Shown: positions 1 through 10,642 of the stretch, piece by piece
Layout: each line of letters begins with the position of its first letter
How positions within the stretch are numbered: position 1 is the stretch's first letter
Origin: Planctomycetota bacterium
Lineage (GTDB): Bacteria > Planctomycetota > Planctomycetia > Pirellulales > UBA1268
Direction of reading: 5' to 3'
Assembly: GCA_016872925.1 (NCBI GenBank)
Contig: VGYR01000008.1
Coordinates: 1 to 34,434 of the forward strand
DNA: 34,434 bases
The notes under the pieces: generated by a model
The model's database searches: none
What the model was told of the DNA's origin: nothing
What the model saw: the letters and a program-made list of their open reading frames with translations, nothing else
Translations under genes and position numbers: made by a program

Positions 1-958
<958 letters not shown>

Positions 959-1500
959 TTGTTGGATCATGACCGCACAACTCGCCGGGAAACCCGGTGG
1001 GATGCGCGGAAAAGCCTGAGCCCCCGAGGGGGCATTGAAAGGCTCATCTGTCTTCGATCTTGCCGATCCAGAATGTGGCGAACCAAATGGCTCGCCGCGC
1101 TCGGATCAGCGCCGGTCACGATCGCGTGCCGGCCGAAACCGAAAGAGATCAAACTGCCGAATTGTCAATGAACGACCGGCGACAGGTCCCGAGGGATCGT
1201 CGTCCGGGTGATCCGAGGGTAGCAGGGATTCGGTTCGAGTCAACGGGCGATTTTCCCAATTCCCGCCAAACCGTCACCTTTCACGTTGTTTTCCCAGTCA
1301 ATTCCCGGAAGAACGGCTCGATCGCGCATGTTTGCCAAGGCGGAACGATCCCTCACGGAGGGCCCGTGGCGGCGCTCGATGGTGATCGATGTCGGCTACG
1401 AAGACGTTTCTCCAGTGGACCGCGGAGCGAGAATCGCGTCTGTCCAAGCCTCGGCGTCGGTCGGCATCCGTCCGTGAAAACAGAGCATTTCCCGGGAGAT

Positions 1501-2652
1501 TCAGCGCTCTGCTTCCAGGCTGACGGGAATCTCGAGGCGGCGGCCTTCGCGCTCGACCGCGATCAGCACGGACTCCCCCATCTTGTGGGTCTCGATGGCG
1601 GCGAGAAAATCGTCGGCAGTCTGCACCGCAGCACCGTCCACGGCGACGATGAGATCGGCGCCCTGGCGGTCGACCCGCTCGAACTCGGCCACGAAAGGGC
1701 CTTGGCGGCGCCGCTCCCGGATCACCTTGAAGCCCCGCAAACCCGCCCGTTCGGCCGGCCCGTCGGGAGTCAGGGCGGCGACCAGCAGCCCGCGATCGGT
1801 TTGGTAGACCCGGGCGATCCCCGCCTCCGGTCGGACCACCTTTCCATGCTCGATGAGCGGGGGAACCACCCGGGCCAGCGTCCCGACCGGAATTGCGAAA
1901 CCGACGCCGGAATGCTGCCCCGTGCGGCTGGCGATCGCCGTGTTCATCCCGATCAGTCGGCTCGAGCTGTCGACCAAGGGGCCACCCGAGTTGCCCGGAT
2001 TGATCGCGGCGTCTGTCTGGATGATCGACTTGATCGTCCGGCCGCTTCGGGTCGGGAGGGAGCGGTTGAGGCTCGAAATGATCCCCGTGGTCAGCGTCCG
2101 CTCCAGGCCGAACGGATTGCCGATCGCGAACACGCGCTGCCCGACGAGCAGGTCGGCGGAGCTGCCGAACACGACCGGCACGAGGGCTTCCGGAGGGGCG
2201 TCGATCTTCAGCACGGCGACGTCCGTCGCCGGGTCATGCCCCACGAGCGTCGCCTGATGGTCGCGGCCATCGACCAGAGTGACGCGGATTTCCCGGGCAT
2301 TCTCGACGACGTGGAAATTGGTGAGCACGTGCCCGCGGGTGTCGAGCACGACCCCGGAACCGGCCCCTTCGGACGGCAGATCGAGGAAAAACAGGCCGCC
2401 CTGGGCCGTCGAGCGGGTGGTGATGTTGATGACGCTGCGGTTGACGGCTTCGTAGACCGCGATGTTGGTTCGCTCGTCCGGCGTCAGGACCCGAGGTGGC
2501 GCGCCGCCGCCCGGCGGCATCCCCTGGGCCGCGAGCCTCTTCGCCGGCGTTCCGGCCAACGCTGCCGCGACCAGCGTCATGACGGCCATTCCGACGATGC
2601 CGCGCCGCATTCCCCCTCTCGTGCCGCAGTGCGTCGTGACGATCATGCCCAT
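1501..2652 (-). CDS. Trypsin-like serine protease with PDZ domain (HtrA/Do family)
   Basis: Catalytic contexts LTNFHVVENA (His), DPATDVAVLKID (Asp), INPGNSGGPLVD (Ser), plus a C-terminal PDZ-like segment. Start placed at internal MGMIVTTHCG (2652) rather than the ORF-track start 2961. Confidence 0.9.
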   Translation of the reverse strand: MGMIVTTHCGTRGGMRRGIVGMAVMTLVAAALAGTPAKRLAAQGMPPGGGAPPRVLTPDERTNIAVYEAVNRSVINITTRSTAQGGLFFLDLPSEGAGSGVVLDTRGHVLTNFHVVENAREIRVTLVDGRDHQATLVGHDPATDVAVLKIDAPPEALVPVVFGSSADLLVGQRVFAIGNPFGLERTLTTGIISSLNRSLPTRSGRTIKSIIQTDAAINPGNSGGPLVDSSSRLIGMNTAIASRTGQHSGVGFAIPVGTLARVVPPLIEHGKVVRPEAGIARVYQTDRGLLVAALTPDGPAERAGLRGFKVIRERRRQGPFVAEFERVDRQGADLIVAVDGAAVQTADDFLAAIETHKMGESVLIAVEREGRRLEIPVSLEAER

Positions 2653-2925
2653 TGCGTCCTCGTCGCGGTCGCCGGTCGGGCCGTGACGGCATCGGCGCGC
2701 CCCGGTCTCCGCCTGGCAGGGGCTCAGCACAGCCGTTCCCGAAGTCCGCAGTATTGCCGGCTCCGCCGGGAGGGCCAACAGCTTTTCCGCACTGCTCCAG
2801 CGGCGAAAACTCCCTGAACCCCGCAAAACTCGGCCATAACGACGTTGGCTTGAACAGACCGACGAAATATGCTTAAGGCCGTTCCCGCTTCCGTAGCCAT
2901 ATCGATTTCGCCGCCCGGAGGGACC

Positions 2926-5900
2926 ATGGCGTACCTTCACCCGATCGGACCGATGCCGCACGACGCGGCCCCTGCCGGCACCGTTCGCACGCGACGTGAC
3001 GGCGCCCGCCGCCGGACGGTCGTCGGGGCCGCGATCGCGCTAGTCGGCCTCGGCGCCGCCACGGCAGTGCGGGCGGCCGACGCGCCGGCGACCGTGACGT
3101 TCGTGGAGCGCTTCCAGCGTGACGAACTGTCGCCCCAGGTGACGGCGGTGGGAATCCGTGGCCCGGCAACGCCGCGGGAGGCCGAAGCGACGCAGATCGT
3201 CGTCCTGGTCGACACGTCGGCCAGCCAGTCGGGACCGCACCGCCGGCGGGCGTTGGAGGCCGTCGAGGCGTTCCTCGGAAAGTGCCGCCCCGCCGACCGC
3301 GTGTTCCTCGCCGCCGTCGATCTGTCGTGCACGCCACTGTCGAAGCGGTTCGATGGCCCCACCGGAGGCGACATCAAAGGCGCCCTGGCGGCTCTCGGCA
3401 ATCGCACGCCGCTCGGTTCGACGGACCTCGTCACCGGCATCGACGAGGCAGCGCAGTTGTTCGCCCCGGGCTCGGCACAGCGGACGATGGTGTATGTCGG
3501 CGATGGCCCGGGGCTGACGGGCCTGGAGGCCGCCGAGTACCGGCGGATGCTCGACGGGCTGCGCGGCCGTCGGATCTCGTTCTCCGCCCTCGGCATCGGG
3601 GCCGACGTCAACTGGACCTGCCTGGCAGCGATCGCCAATGCGACCGGCGGGATGCTCCTCGTGCCCGAGGGCGCCACGTCGCCGGCCGATGCCGGGGCGC
3701 GGATGGCGGGGCTGGCAGCCGCTCCGGTGACCTGGCCGGAGGACACGCTCCTGTCCACCAACGCGGCGGATGCCCGCGTGAAACTCCTCCCCGGCGACGC
3801 TCCCCCACTCCGCGGAGACCGGGATTCGGTGCTGATCGCCGTCGGCCCGCTCACCGACGCGCGGCTCGAATTCGCCGTCGAGGTTCCCTCCGGCAAGGGG
3901 CTGGTGCAGAAGCAGGTGACGCTTGCGCTCCCCGACGCCGAGTCGCGTTCCGACAATGCCTTTCTGGAGGAACTCGCCCGCAATGCCTTCGACTCCGCCG
4001 GCATTTTCCTTCCCACGCTCGGCCGTGAAGGTCTCGATGTGGCCCGCGGCGTGATCCGCGGCGAGGCGGCGACGCTGGCGACGATGTCGCGCCAGGCGGA
4101 GAGTTCCGGTGCCCACGGATCGGCGCTGCGCCTGGCTTTCGCCGCGCTGCGACGCGATCCCGACAACGCCGAAGCCGCCGTCGTTTTCACCGCCGCGCAG
4201 AAGAGCATCGCCGACGGGATGCGCCTCGCACAGGCCGGGCAGCCTCCGGCGGGCGACGACCCGTTCGCGCCGGTCGATCCTCCGGCACCCGCGGAGCGGG
4301 CCGGTGACGCTCCCCCCCGCCCCGCCGCCGACCCGCTGCGCATCGAGGAGCCGCGGCAGCCGCTCGGCCGGGACACGGTCGAACTCGAACCGGAGGATCG
4401 CCCGGTCGCCGAACCGCTCCCCCCGGCGGGGATCACGGCCGAGCCGGCCGAGCCCTGGATCGAGGATGCCGATCCGGGGGTCGAGGCGCTCCGGCGCCCC
4501 ACCGCGGCGGCCGGCGAGGACCTCGCCGCCATCACCCGGATGCGGAAGGTTCGCGCCCAACGCCTCGAACAGGAGACAGCCGTCCGGCTGCGCACCGCGC
4601 GCCAGACCTGCGCGATCGATCCCGATCGTGCCCGACTCGATCTCAAGGAACTGCAGCGCGTCGTGCTGTCGTCGGACGATCTCGATCCGGCGGTCCGTGA
4701 CCGGCTCAACCGCCAGATCGAGATCGGGATCCGCGATGCGATCGTCCGCGCCCGGTCGAAGGCCGAGCACGACCTGGCCGCCGATCGCAACCGGGCGATC
4801 GCCCTGGAACGCGCCCGGCTCGACGGGGAGCTGCGGCGCCGCGAAGAACGCTTCAAGCAGCTCACCGAGCGCTACCACGCGCTGGTGGAGGAGGGGATCC
4901 GGGTCGGCTTCCAACGGCCCACCGACGCCTTCACCGAGGCCGAGCGGGTCGTCGGCAAGGAGATGGGCGAGGAGGCCTCGTGGCTGTACGCCAACCGCGG
5001 CATGCCGATGGCGGCCCGCGAGGTGGCGGTGACTGCGCCGCTGGTGGCACGGATCCTTGATTACCACGCTGAAAACACGCGCGTCCGGCGCGACCAGCAG
5101 CGTGGGTTCATGGACTCGCTCCACCTCGCCGACGTGGCGGCAATCCCTTATCCCGACGAGCCGCCGGTGATCTACCCCAGCGCCGCGCGCTGGCAGGAGA
5201 TCACCCGGCTGCGCGAGAAGTACAAGTCGGTCGATCTCGCCAATCCGGGCACCGCCGAGCAGACGATCTACGACGCGCTCGACAAGCCGGTCGAGAGCTT
5301 GGATTTTTCCGAGACGCCGCTGCGCGACGTGATCTCGCAGCTCCAGGATTCCCAGGGGATCCCGATCCAAGTCGACAACAAGGCCCTTGAGGAACAAGGT
5401 TTCGACCTCGACGCCCCCGTGACGCGCAGACTCTCCGGGGTGTCGCTGCGCTCGGCGCTGCGGCTGATTCTCGGTGACCTCGACATGACGTATCTCGTGA
5501 AGGACGAGGTCCTCAAGATCACCACCAAGGAAAAGGCGGCCGAGGAACTGATCGTGAAGGTCTACCCTGTCGCCGACTTGGTGATGCCGCTGAACGCCGC
5601 CGGCGGCGTCAACCCGTTTCAGGGTGGCGGTGGCATGGGGGGGGGCATGGGCGGCGGCATGGGCGGCATGGGCGGTGGCATGGGTGGCATGGGTGGCGGC
5701 ATGTTCCAGGTCTCCGATGCCAAGTCGCGCATCGGCATGCGTGAGAAGAAACCCGACACCACCGGAACGCCTGCTCCCCGGAAACCCGCCGCGCCGGCTC
5801 CCGCTGCCGGAACCGAAGCCGACTCCGCGACCTCGGGCGCCGGCGTCGACAGCCTCGGGCTTCCCGAGCGCATCGTCGAAGCGGCCGACATCACCGCCGC

Positions 5901-7503
5901 GGTCGCCGGCTACCTCCACGACGGCGATCGCGCCGACCTCGGTGGCCGGCTGGCGCGGCTGCGGATTTCCGCGGCGGAGCTGGGACGCAAGGGGCGTTTC
6001 GACCGGGCGGCCGACCTGATCGCCGCCGCGATCGCCGCCGGCTCCCCCGAGCCGTGGATGTACGAGTCGCTCGCCCTGGCGCTCGAGGCTGCGGGCAAAC
6101 CGACCGCCGACGTCGAGCGGGCGCTCCTCTCGAGTGCCGACTTCGCCCGATCGCCGACCGAGTTGCTGGCTCTCGCCAACTATCTGGCACGGTTCGGATC
6201 GAATCGCCAGGCCCTCCGGCTGTGCCGCCAGGTGGTGCGCGTCGACCGGGCCAACCGCGAGGCCTACGCCCTGGCGATGGCGCTGGCCGCCAAGGACAAG
6301 GACGATGCAGCGCTCCGCTGGGCCTGTGCCGGGGTGCTGGCCCACGAGTGGCCCGCCGCCCAGCAGGAGGTGCCGACGCGGGCGGCCCGGCTGGCGAAGG
6401 CGGCGATCGAGCGGCAGCGGAAGGAGGGACGCGGCGACGAGGCTGATGCGTTCGCCGCCGATATCGATGCGGCGCTGGTCCGCGACGTGGAACTCGAGTT
6501 CTCCTGGAACGGCGATGCCGACATCGACGTCGTCGTCGAGGAACCGGCCGGGACGATCTGCTCGGTCGCCAGCCCGCGGAGCATTTCCGGCGGCACGCTG
6601 CTCGCCGACCTCGACGCCGGCCCGGATCGCGACAACGGCACGCACCGCGAGCGCTACATCGCCGCCGAGGCGTTCCCAGGCCGTTACCACGTGCTCGTCC
6701 ACCGCACCTACGGGAAGGTGGCGGCCGACACCGTGACGGCCGAGTTGATCCTGCACCGCGGCACGGACCGCGAACAGCGGTTGCGCCGGCAAGTTCCACT
6801 GGGTGCGGACGACACGGTGTTCTCGATCGACGTCCCCGACGGCCGCAGACGCGAGCCGCTGCTGGAGGCGCAGATCGCCCAGGACTTCGCCGCCCAGCAG
6901 GACATCAGCCGCGCGGTCCTCGCACAGCAGCTGGCGGGGATCAACGATCCGGCGCTGGCGGGCTCGATGTCGCAGGGGCGCGGCTCGGCGCCCGGCGGTG
7001 AATCGTCACCGTTGCTGCCGTTCACCCGCGGTGGCGCGGCCGGGTATCAGCCCATCATCTCGACGCTTCCCGAAGGCACCAACCTTCAGGCGACGGCGGT
7101 GGTGTCGGCCGACCGGCGCTACGTTCGCGTCTCGGTGACGCCGCTGTTCTCCGGTGTCGGACAGGTGACCACGTTCAACTTCGCCGGCGGCGGTGCGATG
7201 GGCACCGGCGGGATGGGTGGCGGTGGCATGGGCGGCATGGGTGGCGGTGGCATGGGCGGCATGGGCGGCGGCGGCATGGGCGGCGGCTTCTGCTGGGTCG
7301 CCCGCGAGGTGTACGGTGCCGACGACCCGCGCTGGCTGCTGTTCCGCGAGTGGCTCCGCAGCGATGCCCCGCGCTGGCTCCACGACTTGTACGGCCGCGA
7401 AGGTGAGCGTTTCGCCGCCTGGATCAGCGACAAGCCGGCCGCCAAGGCGGTGGTGCGGTCGCTGATGGACGCGGCGATCGCCCCCCGGCTCGAACGGCCG
7501 TAG
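2926..7503 (+). CDS. Large VWA-domain protein with STN/secretin-like segment, TPR-like region and two Gly-Met-rich tracts
   Basis: VWA motif TQIVVLVDTSASQSG; STN-like segment LDFSETPLRDVISQLQDSQGIPIQVDNKALEEQGFD...LRSALRLILGDLDMTYLVKDEVLKITT; GGMGG tracts at ~5623-5703 and ~7186-7288. GGAGGGACC RBS-like sequence just before ATG 2926. Confidence 0.85.
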   Translation: MAYLHPIGPMPHDAAPAGTVRTRRDGARRRTVVGAAIALVGLGAATAVRAADAPATVTFVERFQRDELSPQVTAVGIRGPATPREAEATQIVVLVDTSASQSGPHRRRALEAVEAFLGKCRPADRVFLAAVDLSCTPLSKRFDGPTGGDIKGALAALGNRTPLGSTDLVTGIDEAAQLFAPGSAQRTMVYVGDGPGLTGLEAAEYRRMLDGLRGRRISFSALGIGADVNWTCLAAIANATGGMLLVPEGATSPADAGARMAGLAAAPVTWPEDTLLSTNAADARVKLLPGDAPPLRGDRDSVLIAVGPLTDARLEFAVEVPSGKGLVQKQVTLALPDAESRSDNAFLEELARNAFDSAGIFLPTLGREGLDVARGVIRGEAATLATMSRQAESSGAHGSALRLAFAALRRDPDNAEAAVVFTAAQKSIADGMRLAQAGQPPAGDDPFAPVDPPAPAERAGDAPPRPAADPLRIEEPRQPLGRDTVELEPEDRPVAEPLPPAGITAEPAEPWIEDADPGVEALRRPTAAAGEDLAAITRMRKVRAQRLEQETAVRLRTARQTCAIDPDRARLDLKELQRVVLSSDDLDPAVRDRLNRQIEIGIRDAIVRARSKAEHDLAADRNRAIALERARLDGELRRREERFKQLTERYHALVEEGIRVGFQRPTDAFTEAERVVGKEMGEEASWLYANRGMPMAAREVAVTAPLVARILDYHAENTRVRRDQQRGFMDSLHLADVAAIPYPDEPPVIYPSAARWQEITRLREKYKSVDLANPGTAEQTIYDALDKPVESLDFSETPLRDVISQLQDSQGIPIQVDNKALEEQGFDLDAPVTRRLSGVSLRSALRLILGDLDMTYLVKDEVLKITTKEKAAEELIVKVYPVADLVMPLNAAGGVNPFQGGGGMGGGMGGGMGGMGGGMGGMGGGMFQVSDAKSRIGMREKKPDTTGTPAPRKPAAPAPAAGTEADSATSGAGVDSLGLPERIVEAADITAAVAGYLHDGDRADLGGRLARLRISAAELGRKGRFDRAADLIAAAIAAGSPEPWMYESLALALEAAGKPTADVERALLSSADFARSPTELLALANYLARFGSNRQALRLCRQVVRVDRANREAYALAMALAAKDKDDAALRWACAGVLAHEWPAAQQEVPTRAARLAKAAIERQRKEGRGDEADAFAADIDAALVRDVELEFSWNGDADIDVVVEEPAGTICSVASPRSISGGTLLADLDAGPDRDNGTHRERYIAAEAFPGRYHVLVHRTYGKVAADTVTAELILHRGTDREQRLRRQVPLGADDTVFSIDVPDGRRREPLLEAQIAQDFAAQQDISRAVLAQQLAGINDPALAGSMSQGRGSAPGGESSPLLPFTRGGAAGYQPIISTLPEGTNLQATAVVSADRRYVRVSVTPLFSGVGQVTTFNFAGGGAMGTGGMGGGGMGGMGGGGMGGMGGGGMGGGFCWVAREVYGADDPRWLLFREWLRSDAPRWLHDLYGREGERFAAWISDKPAAKAVVRSLMDAAIAPRLERP

Positions 7504-7547
7504 CAGCCGGTGGCCGCGTCGACGCCGCACCCACACCAGGACCAGCG

Positions 7548-8288
7548 ATGGCCACCTTCGGCGTGATCCTGGCAGCGGCCGGAAAGAGCAGCCGCTTCCA
7601 GGACGCCAATTACAAGAAACCGTTCGCCCCGCTGGCGGGTCGGCCCGTGTGGCTGCATTCGGCCGAACGGTTCACCGACCGTCCCGACGTCAAGCAGGTG
7701 GTGATCGTCGTCGCCCCCGACGATCGTGTGGCGTTCGTCGAGAAGTTCGGCGCCAACCTGGCGTTCATGGGAATCACGCTCGCCGAGGGGGGAGCCCAGC
7801 GCGCCGATTCCGTCCGCCGCGGCCTGGAAAAACTCTCCCCCGAGATCGACGTCGTCGCGATCCACGACGCCGCCCGCCCCTGCCTGGCAGCGGCGTGGAT
7901 CGACAAGGTGTTCGCGGCCGGTGCCCGCACGGGGGCGGCGATCCTCGCCACCCCGGTCGTCGCCACGCTGAAGCGCGTCGCCGCCGACCAGACGATTTCG
8001 GGCACGGTCGATCGCACCGGGCTGTGGGAGGCGCAGACCCCGCAGGTGTTCTCGCGGGCGCTGCTCGAGAAGGCGTTCGCCACCGCACCCGGCAGCCAGG
8101 CGACCGACGAATCGTCGCTGATCGAGGCGCTCGGCCACCCCGTGATCGTCGTGCCGGGATCGCCCCTCAACATCAAGATCACGTCGCGCGAGGACCTGCG
8201 GATGGCGGAGAAGTGCCTCGAGGCGCTTCCCAAGCCGAAGCTCACCGGCCCCCACCACCCCTTCGGCGACGACGACCGATGGCGTTGA
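7548..8288 (+). CDS. ispD: 2-C-methyl-D-erythritol 4-phosphate cytidylyltransferase
   Basis: N-terminal FGVILAAAGKSSRFQ nucleotidyltransferase motif; VAIHDAARPC; ATPVVATLKR; LWEAQTPQVF; C-terminal NIKITSREDLRMAE. Confidence 0.95.
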   Translation: MATFGVILAAAGKSSRFQDANYKKPFAPLAGRPVWLHSAERFTDRPDVKQVVIVVAPDDRVAFVEKFGANLAFMGITLAEGGAQRADSVRRGLEKLSPEIDVVAIHDAARPCLAAAWIDKVFAAGARTGAAILATPVVATLKRVAADQTISGTVDRTGLWEAQTPQVFSRALLEKAFATAPGSQATDESSLIEALGHPVIVVPGSPLNIKITSREDLRMAEKCLEALPKPKLTGPHHPFGDDDRWR

Positions 8289-9595
8289 ACCACACGGATC
8301 TCCTCGCCGATCTGGCGGCCCGCGGCCTGGTCCACCAGTCGACCGATCTGGCCGGGCTGGGATCGTGGCTCGCCACGGCCGGGCGACGGATCTACTGCGG
8401 ATTCGATCCGACGTCCGACAGCCTCCATGTCGGGAGCCTGCTGCCGCTGGTGCTCCTGCGGCGCGTGGCGGCGGCCGGTCACGAACCGATCGCCCTGCTC
8501 GGTGGTGCCACCGGGATGATCGGCGACCCGAGTGGCAGGAGCGAGGAGCGCAACCTGCTCGCCCCGGAGCAACTCGCCGCCAATCTCGCGGGGATCGGCC
8601 ACCAGATCCGCACCCTGTTGGCGGCACCGGGGCCCGACGGCCGCGTCACCTCCGGTCCCGTCCACGTCGTCGACAACGCCGATTGGATGCGCGGTGTCGG
8701 CTATCTCGCCTTCCTCCGCGACGTCGGCAAGCACGTGCCGCTGTCGCAGATGCTCGCCAAGGATTCGGTGCAGTCGCGTCTCGATCGCGACGGCGGGCTG
8801 TCGTACACCGAATTCAGCTACATGCTCCTCCAGGCCTGGGACTTCGTCCATCTGTCCGACGCCTTCGACTGCCGGGTCCAGTTGGGCGGCAGCGACCAGT
8901 GGGGCAACATCACCGCCGGGATCGAGCTCGGGCGCCGGCTCCGCGGTCGCGAGCTCCACGCCGTCACCTGCCCGCTGCTGGTGAAGTCGGACGGCACGAA
9001 GATGGGGAAGACCGCGTCGGGAGCGATCTGGCTCGACGCGAAACGCACCAGCCCGTTCCGGTTCTACCAGTACTGGATCAACCTCGACGACGCCGACGCC
9101 GGCCGCTGCCTGCTGCGGCTCACCGAGCTCCCACTCGACGAGATCCGCGCGCTCGACGCCCAGCGCGCCAGCGACCCGGCCGCGCGGACGAGCCAGAAGC
9201 GCCTCGCCGAGGAGCTCACCCGCCTCGTCCACGGCCCCGACGGCCTGGCCCACGCCCGGCAGGCGACGGAGGTGTTTTTCGGCGCCGAGGTGGCGAGCCT
9301 CGACCCGACGGCGCTCGACGACGTGTTCGCCGACGTCGCCAGCCACGAGTTTTCCAGGACGGCTCTCGACGGCGAGGGCTTGGCGGTCGTCGAGGCGTTC
9401 GAGCGGACCGGCCTGGCGCCGAGCCGGTCGGCGGCGCGGCGGACGATCGAGCAGGGTGGCGGCTACGTCAACAACCGCCGGGTCTCGGATCCCACGCGGC
9501 GGCTGACCTCCGCCGACCTGGTCGGCGGAACGTCGATCGTGCTCCGGTCGGGAAAGAAGTCGTACGCGCTGGCGCGGTTCGCCGATCGGCCTTGA
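8279..9595 (+). CDS. tyrS: Tyrosyl-tRNA synthetase
   Basis: YCGFDPTSDSLHVGSLLPL (HIGH-like), QLGGSDQWGNITAGIEL, KSDGTKMGKTASGAIWL (KMSKS-like), C-terminal S4-like region. ATG 8279 overlaps the ispD stop by 10 bp. Confidence 0.97.
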   Translation: MALNHTDLLADLAARGLVHQSTDLAGLGSWLATAGRRIYCGFDPTSDSLHVGSLLPLVLLRRVAAAGHEPIALLGGATGMIGDPSGRSEERNLLAPEQLAANLAGIGHQIRTLLAAPGPDGRVTSGPVHVVDNADWMRGVGYLAFLRDVGKHVPLSQMLAKDSVQSRLDRDGGLSYTEFSYMLLQAWDFVHLSDAFDCRVQLGGSDQWGNITAGIELGRRLRGRELHAVTCPLLVKSDGTKMGKTASGAIWLDAKRTSPFRFYQYWINLDDADAGRCLLRLTELPLDEIRALDAQRASDPAARTSQKRLAEELTRLVHGPDGLAHARQATEVFFGAEVASLDPTALDDVFADVASHEFSRTALDGEGLAVVEAFERTGLAPSRSAARRTIEQGGGYVNNRRVSDPTRRLTSADLVGGTSIVLRSGKKSYALARFADRP

Positions 9596-9645
9596 CCCGG
9601 GCCGGCGCGGGGGCGTACTGCTGCGGCCCCTCCGAGGAGCCCGCC

Positions 9646-9960
9646 ATGCGTTCCCTCCGCCTCGCCCTCGCGTCCCTGCTCCTGGGCGCGACGGCCTTCG
9701 CCGCCCCCCCAGAAGGCCGCGACGGCCCCGGCACCACCGGCCTCGAGGATCGGCTCGTCGCCGGGCTCCAGGTGAGGCGCCCCGCCGATCGCGACTACAT
9801 CGGCCGCGTCGTCGGATTGGTGGAGGAGGGCCGGTTGCCGCCGAAGCTCGTCGACGCGACGTTCCTGTGGGCCGTGCGCCGCCGCCAGCGGCACCCGCTC
9901 CCGGCGTTCCGCGAGGCGCTCCGCCTCCAGGCCGACCGGCTCGGCATCGCCGTTGAGTGA
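9646..9960 (+). CDS. Small secreted protein of unknown function (104 aa)
   Basis: In-frame ATG 9646 preceded by GGAG; N-terminal signal-like MRSLRLALASLLLGATAFAAPP; ends TGA at 9960. Confidence 0.65.
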   Translation: MRSLRLALASLLLGATAFAAPPEGRDGPGTTGLEDRLVAGLQVRRPADRDYIGRVVGLVEEGRLPPKLVDATFLWAVRRRQRHPLPAFREALRLQADRLGIAVE

Positions 9961-9967
9961 CGCGGCG

Positions 9968-10642
9968 TCAGCCGAGCCCCAGCAGGCCGTGGAGCCGGGG
10001 ATCGGCGAGCGAGTCCGCCACCAGCCTGACGCCGCTGAAATCGTGACTCCGGCTGTGTTCGCCCGGCACGGCGACGACGACCGCGCCGGCTGCCACGCCC
10101 GCCCGGCATCCGACGTGCGAATCCTCGAGCACGACGAGCTGCCCGGGGACCACGCCGAGCCGCTCGGCGGCGAGCCGGTAGATCGCCGGGTCGGGCTTGC
10201 CCCGTTCCACGTCGTGGGCGGTGAGCACGCAGGCGAAGCGGTCGGCCAGCGCCAGCCGCGCGAGGATGTCGTGGGCGTAGTCCGGCGCACTGCTGGTGGC
10301 GACGCAGCGCGGCACGCCGGCCGCGGCGAGCCGGTCGAGCAGCGCCACCGCCCCGGGAAGCGCCGCCAGCCGCGCGTCGAGGAAGCCGACGAAGATCTCG
10401 CGCGTCTCGCGCGACAGGGTCTCGATCGTGTCCGACAGCCCGTGCCATTCGATCATCGTCTTCAGGGCCACCGCCTGCGGCCTCCCCACCATCGCGTCGA
10501 GGAGGTCCGGGCCGAGGCTGCGGCCGCGGCGCCGGAGCAGTTCGGCGCCGACGTCGGGATAGATGTCCTCGGTGTTGACCAGGAGGCCGTCGAGGTCGAA
10601 GGCCACGGCGAGGCGCGGTGCGGGATCGGCAGAGGTCGTCAT
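9968..10642 (-). CDS. HAD-superfamily phosphatase (beta-phosphoglucomutase/phosphoglycolate phosphatase-like)
   Basis: VAFDLDGLLVNTEDIY (DxDGxLxxT), CVATSSAPDYA, ERGKPDPAIYRLAAERLG, VVLEDSHVGCRAGVAAG. Confidence 0.93.
   Translation of the reverse strand: MTTSADPAPRLAVAFDLDGLLVNTEDIYPDVGAELLRRRGRSLGPDLLDAMVGRPQAVALKTMIEWHGLSDTIETLSRETREIFVGFLDARLAALPGAVALLDRLAAAGVPRCVATSSAPDYAHDILARLALADRFACVLTAHDVERGKPDPAIYRLAAERLGVVPGQLVVLEDSHVGCRAGVAAGAVVVAVPGEHSRSHDFSGVRLVADSLADPRLHGLLGLG

Noticed and set aside
1060-2817. 585-aa plus-strand ORF
   Set aside because: Antisense shadow of the HtrA-type protease, which has intact catalytic motifs.
3040-6792. 1250-aa minus-strand ORF opposite the VWA gene
   Set aside because: Compositional shadow ORF in high-GC DNA; His/Arg/Gly-rich with no domain, while the plus strand has clear domains.
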